Positions 59,341 through 64,000 of a DNA stretch of 64,000 nucleotides are shown here, in pieces; the stretch's first letter is position 1; every line of letters starts with the position of its first letter. This stretch comes from Candidatus Poseidoniaceae archaeon (GTDB lineage: Archaea > Thermoplasmatota > Poseidoniia > Poseidoniales > Poseidoniaceae). A program made the position numbers and the translations under genes. The notes under the pieces are model-generated. The model had not been told where the DNA came from. It worked only from the letters and a program-made list of their open reading frames with translations, and searched no databases. The stretch spans positions 62,001 to 126,000 of the forward strand of contig CASIAI010000008.1 of NCBI GenBank assembly GCA_949372655.1, written 5' to 3'.

Positions 59341-60477
59341 GGATACCTTGTATAGTGTACCACCGTTTCCAAATATAGCATAGTATAGTTCACCAGAAGG
59401 ACTGAACCTCATTGGAAGGGGGGTTCCTAAATTCTTAGCAAATACTGATGTTTCACTATCCCATCCTGAAAAATTACCTTCAGCATCAAAAGAAGGAGTA
59501 AAATCTACTCTAATCAACTGATGACCTTGTGGTAGAATTGTATTCCATGACCCATAAACAGTGGCGTAAACCGTGTGTCCGCTTCCTTCTGAAAGACCCG
59601 GCAAATTCGAATTTTGTGGCCGAACGTCAATACCATTTACCGATGTATGTGGGGTCCATGTTGCGATTGGGCCTTGAGTGCCTTCTGGGATGGGAGTCTC
59701 TGGCTCATCATCTGGCCACCCATATGACTCTCCAGCAATAAGGAGATTGATCTCTTCAGGTGGATGGTCTCCATCCCAATCTCTACCATTATCTGTAAAA
59801 ACATAGCCCATTGATTCTATCCACACACCGTCAAAAGAATTACGTACACCTGAGGCAATTACTCCATGGTCACCACTGATTGGGTCAACCCAAAGAAGAG
59901 CTGCATTACGTGGATCTTCTTCTTGACAGACATTGCATGTTGAACCTACATGCCAAATTAAAGTTCCATTTGGCATTGAATTAATAGCATTGGTTTGATG
60001 GTTACCAGTTGGTACGTCTTCAACCAAATTTGTACGATTGGTTAGTTCCCAATCAATACCTCTGTCATATCTAGACAGAGAACCAGATTCAGAAACAAAG
60101 AGGTGATCTTGAGAAATATGGATCCCATGAGGATAATTTAAATCTTCTAAGATGGTAGTTTGGGAAAAGTCTTGTGATGTATTGAATAAAATTATTCTAT
60201 GACCGTCTCTATCGCACATCAATAAATTCTCAAATTCATCCCATTCCATACATGTCGGTCCACCAATGCCGCCAACAACTTTCTCGATTTCATACCCATC
60301 GATCAAAACATCATTTGATGGCGTAGCATAGGGATAAATTTCCCTTGCCAATAATAAAAAAGCAAGTGTCAATGCCACAGGCGCCGCATGTAGAGCAATA
60401 TGACGGCGAAGACCCATGCCCTTGTGACAAGGGCCTTCGCTATCAAATTTCGCAATATATTGACCTATTATATTCAC
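59332..60477 (-). CDS. Glucose/sorbosone dehydrogenase-like beta-propeller protein, N-terminally anchored
   Basis: N-term TM; GIGGPTCMEWDEFENLLMCDRDGHRI, LNYPHGIHISQDHLFVSES, GVRNSFDGVWIESMGYVFTDNGRDWDGDHPPEEINLL, SYGWPDDEPETPIPEGTQGP. Confidence 0.82.
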   Translation of the reverse strand: MNIIGQYIAKFDSEGPCHKGMGLRRHIALHAAPVALTLAFLLLAREIYPYATPSNDVLIDGYEIEKVVGGIGGPTCMEWDEFENLLMCDRDGHRIILFNTSQDFSQTTILEDLNYPHGIHISQDHLFVSESGSLSRYDRGIDWELTNRTNLVEDVPTGNHQTNAINSMPNGTLIWHVGSTCNVCQEEDPRNAALLWVDPISGDHGVIASGVRNSFDGVWIESMGYVFTDNGRDWDGDHPPEEINLLIAGESYGWPDDEPETPIPEGTQGPIATWTPHTSVNGIDVRPQNSNLPGLSEGSGHTVYATVYGSWNTILPQGHQLIRVDFTPSFDAEGNFSGWDSETSVFAKNLGTPLPMRFSPSGELYYAIFGNGGTLYKVSST

Positions 60478-62588
60478 TCATTCTTATTTCGAGCAAATAG
60501 TAGTGCGCCCATCAATGCTATTACTGCAGTTACTGAGACGAAACCAGGTGTATTACTGTCAGACTTATCGTCATCAGTTTTGACATCACCATTGTCAACA
60601 ACAACTACTCCACCGTCACCTACAACGACTTTCCCATACATTTCTGCTAGGATGTGAGGTTCACAAACATAGTAGAATGTTGAACTATCTTCGGTAAATG
60701 TGTATCTAAAGTCAACAGTGGTTTGGGAGGTTCCAGAGGTGATTCCTCCATCAACAAATACCTTTGACTTTTCTCCATCGACTTCCTTTACATTGTGAGC
60801 CATAGTTGCATCTGTCCATTGCCAGCATACAGTTTGACCTACATTGATTTCCAATACTGATGGGTTAAAGGCCATTCCTGACAGCCCAATTCCTACTGTG
60901 TAATCACAAGTCGCTAGTTCTTCTACTACTGGGTCTGCAGGTGGCATCAGAACTTTATCGATTATGTGAACTACTCCGTTTAGAGCAAGAACATCTGCAG
61001 TCACCACATTGGCATCATTGACCATAACTCCTGCAGTGTTAACTGTGAAGGTTAAGCTGTCTGTATTTACTGCAGCTGCGGTCATACCATCGGTGAGATC
61101 GGTGGACAGTACTGTTCCAGAAACGACGTGATATGTCAGAATATCAACCAGTGTTGCATTTTCTTCAACGGTATCGAATGTTGATAAATCAATTCCTGCT
61201 GCAGTAAATGCCTCATCTGTCGGTGCAAATACTGTGAAAGGACCTGTGCCTTGTAGTGTTGCGACCAAATCAGCCTGTGCTAATGCTGCAACTAATGCAG
61301 TGTGATATCCTGTTCCAGTAGCAATTGTTGGGATATCGACTAGGTCTGCAGGTGGCATCAGAACTTTATCGATTATGTGAACTACTCCGTTTAGAGCAAG
61401 AACATCTGCAGTCACCACATTGGCATCATTGACCATAACTCCTGCAGTGTTAACTGTGAAGGTTAAGCTGTCTGTATTTACTGCAGCTGCGGTCATACCA
61501 TCGGTGAGATCGGTGGACAGTACTGTTCCAGAAACGACGTGATATGTCAGAATATCAACCAGTGTTGCATTTTCTTCAACGGTATCGAATGTTGATAAAT
61601 CAATTCCTGCTGCAGTAAATGCCTCATCTGTCGGTGCAAATACTGTGAAAGGACCTGTGCCTTGTAGTGTTGCGACCAAATCAGCCTGTGCTAATGCTGC
61701 AACTAATGCAGTGTGATATCCTGTTCCAGTAGCAATTGTTGGGATATCCTCAAGGGTAACTGGAGTGATTAGTGAAAAGTCGGCAACCATCGAAGAGTGA
61801 ACCGTACAATAGTAACTCAGCGTATCATCATCACTAAATCCATCCTTGAAGAAGAGTGTGAAAGATTCACCGTCTGAAATTCCGGTAGTACTGGAACCGT
61901 CTCCAACAATCATGATGTCGGTGGTTGAGGCAGCCTCATAGCCGCTATCGCTGATATAGAATGGGTGAGTAGAGGGATTATTGAGTCGCTGGAATTTATA
62001 ATTCTTTGATGTATCAATATCGACGATTTCGTTAGTACCGGCTGCATCAGAATAAAACTGGTAATATGGAGAAGTCATTGAACCATCACTGACAAAAACG
62101 TCAACTGGGGGCATCAATACTTTGTCGATAATGTGTATGACACCATTTGATGATTCAACATCTGCGGTAACAACTTTTGCATCGTTAACCATAACTCCTG
62201 CAGTATTGACTGTGAAGGTTAGGCTGTCTGTATTTAATGCCGCTGCGTCCATACCATCTGTTAGGTCGGTTGAAAGCACTGTACCGGAAACAACGTGATA
62301 TGTTAGAATATCAGCTAATGTCGCATTTTCTTCGTCGGTATCAAATGTCGACAAGTCAATTCCTGCTGCGGTAAATGCCTCATCTGTCGGGGCAAATACT
62401 GTGAAGGGCCCTGTGCCTTGTAAGGTAGTCACTAGGTCTGCTTGAGTAAGCGCGGCGACCAAGGAATTGTGATAGCCAGTTCCTGCGGCATTGGCAGGGA
62501 TATCGTCGTTCTCATCGGCGGATACGCTCAATGGAACGGTTGATATCATGAAGCAGGCTACAATTAAACAGATCAATTTCTTTCTCAT
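60474..62588 (-). CDS. Secreted/anchored protein with three fasciclin (FAS1) domains and two cupredoxin-like domains, C-terminal TM
   Basis: Three copies of GTGPFTVFAPTDEAFTAAGID...LTYHVVSGTVLSTDL...NGV(V/I)HIIDKVLMPP; type 1 Cu-like motifs THPFYI...YYCTVHSSM and MAHNV...YYVCEPHILAEM. Confidence 0.92.
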   Translation of the reverse strand: MRKKLICLIVACFMISTVPLSVSADENDDIPANAAGTGYHNSLVAALTQADLVTTLQGTGPFTVFAPTDEAFTAAGIDLSTFDTDEENATLADILTYHVVSGTVLSTDLTDGMDAAALNTDSLTFTVNTAGVMVNDAKVVTADVESSNGVIHIIDKVLMPPVDVFVSDGSMTSPYYQFYSDAAGTNEIVDIDTSKNYKFQRLNNPSTHPFYISDSGYEAASTTDIMIVGDGSSTTGISDGESFTLFFKDGFSDDDTLSYYCTVHSSMVADFSLITPVTLEDIPTIATGTGYHTALVAALAQADLVATLQGTGPFTVFAPTDEAFTAAGIDLSTFDTVEENATLVDILTYHVVSGTVLSTDLTDGMTAAAVNTDSLTFTVNTAGVMVNDANVVTADVLALNGVVHIIDKVLMPPADLVDIPTIATGTGYHTALVAALAQADLVATLQGTGPFTVFAPTDEAFTAAGIDLSTFDTVEENATLVDILTYHVVSGTVLSTDLTDGMTAAAVNTDSLTFTVNTAGVMVNDANVVTADVLALNGVVHIIDKVLMPPADPVVEELATCDYTVGIGLSGMAFNPSVLEINVGQTVCWQWTDATMAHNVKEVDGEKSKVFVDGGITSGTSQTTVDFRYTFTEDSSTFYYVCEPHILAEMYGKVVVGDGGVVVVDNGDVKTDDDKSDSNTPGFVSVTAVIALMGALLFARNKNE
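60932..61337. repeat. Direct repeat copy A (406 bp, one FAS1 module)
   Basis: Appears identical by eye to 61343-61748; period 411 bp = 137 codons. Confidence 0.93.
61343..61748. repeat. Direct repeat copy B (406 bp, one FAS1 module)
   Basis: Appears identical by eye to 60932-61337. Confidence 0.93.
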
Positions 62589-62638
62589 ATCACTAACGGA
62601 TTAAATACCCATTATAAAGTCCTGTAAATTTCCTTGGG

Positions 62639-63943
62639 CTAAAATGGAGAACGATACTCTTTGACATCCTCAGCTATTCGGAGTAATTGGTTGTATTTTG
62701 CTACTCTGTCAGAACGAGCCGGTGCTCCGGTTTTGATTTGGCCAGCCCTAGTTCCAACAGCTAAATCTGCTATCGTAACATCTTCGGTTTCCCCGCTTCT
62801 ATGAGAAATAACGTTATTGAAACCATTTGATGAGGCAAGGTCCATTGCTTCAAGGGTCTCTGTGACCGTGCCAACTTGGTTTACTTTGACTAACATTGCA
62901 TTTGCCGCGCCGATCTCTATTCCTTGGGCTAGACGCTCCGATTGAGTTACGAATAAATCATCACCTACGGTTTGTACTCTATGGCCATCTCTCTTGGTAA
63001 AGTTAGACCACCCGCGCCAGTCATCTTCTCCAAACCCATCTTCGATAGAAAGTATTGGATAATCGTCAAGCCAACCTGAATATACGTCGGATAATTCATC
63101 ACTTGAGAGGACTTTACCGTCCATATGATAGCCATCGTCATGGTGGAATTCTGTCGCTGCAACATCTAATGCAATACCCATTTGTTCTGTTGAATATCCT
63201 GCACCTTCAATCGCTCTAACCATGTATTTCAGGCCTTCTTCATTTGCAGGTAAATTCGGTGCAAAACCTCCTTCATCACCAACTCCGCCCAGTAGACCAT
63301 CTGCTTTCAGTTCTCTTTTCAAAGAATGATAGGTTTCCACTCCTGCGCGAAGGCCTTCTTGAAAGGTATCAAAACCATGTGGCATGACCATAAATTCTTG
63401 AACGTCAACATTACTTGCCGCATGTGCGCCACCATTTAGAATATTCAGCATAGGGACTGGCATTAAACCTCCAGCCACTCCTCCAATATACTTCCAAAGA
63501 GGTAATTCGTGAACCGCTGCACCTGAATGCAAGCAGGCCAATGATACTCCGAGCATTGCATTCGCCCCTAATGATGATTTGTTTTGGGTCCCATCAAGTT
63601 CTATCATGACTTCATCGATTACTTTCTGCTCGTCAACAGGTAAGCCGACTAGAGCCTCTTCAATTCTCTGAGAAACGTTGTCTACTGCTTGGTCTACTCC
63701 CTTGCCTAGATATCTTGTTTTGTCGCCATCGCGCATTTCTATCGCTTCATAGGCTCCAGTTGAGGCACCGGAAGGGACGGCTGCTCTACCCATTAGAATA
63801 CCATCGACATAACAATCAACTTCTACTGTTGGATTACCCCGGCTGTCAAGAATCATTCTTGCGTTTAACCCTGAAATATGACCGGTCATGTGTTTCCCTG
63901 CTACAAGCCAATGTATGTCGCCCTTTGAACAAAACGGCGGCAA
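62639..63943 (-). CDS. eno: Enolase (start probably internal at MTGHISGLNAR, ~63889)
   Basis: ARMILDSRGNPTVEVD, VPSGASTGAYEAIEMRDGD, GGVGDEGGFAPNL, LSIEDGFGEDDW, SHRSGETEDVTIADLAVG. Confidence 0.97.
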   Translation of the reverse strand: MPPFCSKGDIHWLVAGKHMTGHISGLNARMILDSRGNPTVEVDCYVDGILMGRAAVPSGASTGAYEAIEMRDGDKTRYLGKGVDQAVDNVSQRIEEALVGLPVDEQKVIDEVMIELDGTQNKSSLGANAMLGVSLACLHSGAAVHELPLWKYIGGVAGGLMPVPMLNILNGGAHAASNVDVQEFMVMPHGFDTFQEGLRAGVETYHSLKRELKADGLLGGVGDEGGFAPNLPANEEGLKYMVRAIEGAGYSTEQMGIALDVAATEFHHDDGYHMDGKVLSSDELSDVYSGWLDDYPILSIEDGFGEDDWRGWSNFTKRDGHRVQTVGDDLFVTQSERLAQGIEIGAANAMLVKVNQVGTVTETLEAMDLASSNGFNNVISHRSGETEDVTIADLAVGTRAGQIKTGAPARSDRVAKYNQLLRIAEDVKEYRSPF

Positions 63944-64000
63944 AAATACAAATTAAGGGGTTTTAATCAAGATGTATTTCCCTGTTTTCGGTCATTTTTA

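Overview
The window looks like a contiguous piece of a marine euryarchaeal chromosome. Archaeal-type RpoN/Rpo10, Rpo12, S9, L13 and L18e, Trm1, an RFC-like clamp loader and PAC2 proteins all point to an archaeon. NAD-dependent LigA together with giant secreted Ca-motif proteins would fit Marine Group II/Poseidoniales; that placement is inference. The region is densely coded with five tRNA genes and housekeeping genes: guaA subunit, trm1, ligA, the rpl18e-rpl13-rps9-rpoN block and eno. It also has an unusual load of very large secreted proteins: a vWA/beta-propeller protein, PKD/Big proteins, a beta-helix protein, a 2642-aa TSP3-type protein, a Gln-Gly repeat protein and a FAS1/cupredoxin protein. 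No CRISPR array, transposase, integrase or rRNA was seen. The strongest candidate for something undescribed is a 215-aa protein (12664-13311, minus). It is made of three tandem ~71-residue repeats with a ubiquitin-like beta-grasp pattern, and each repeat ends in a Gly-Gly motif (MPGIIGG/MPGLVGG/MPGLVGG-LY), resembling a poly-ubiquitin-like precursor. Other notable items: a vWA domain inserted into a seven-blade HIxWxD propeller; a class II aldolase-like domain with an apparently altered metal site behind an acidic repeat tail; secreted proteins with compressed CxCH/CxxxCH motifs beside a His-containing membrane protein; a FAS1/cupredoxin plus sorbosone-dehydrogenase-like gene pair with a 406-bp apparently perfect internal duplication; and a probable frameshift in a zinc-ribbon membrane protein.
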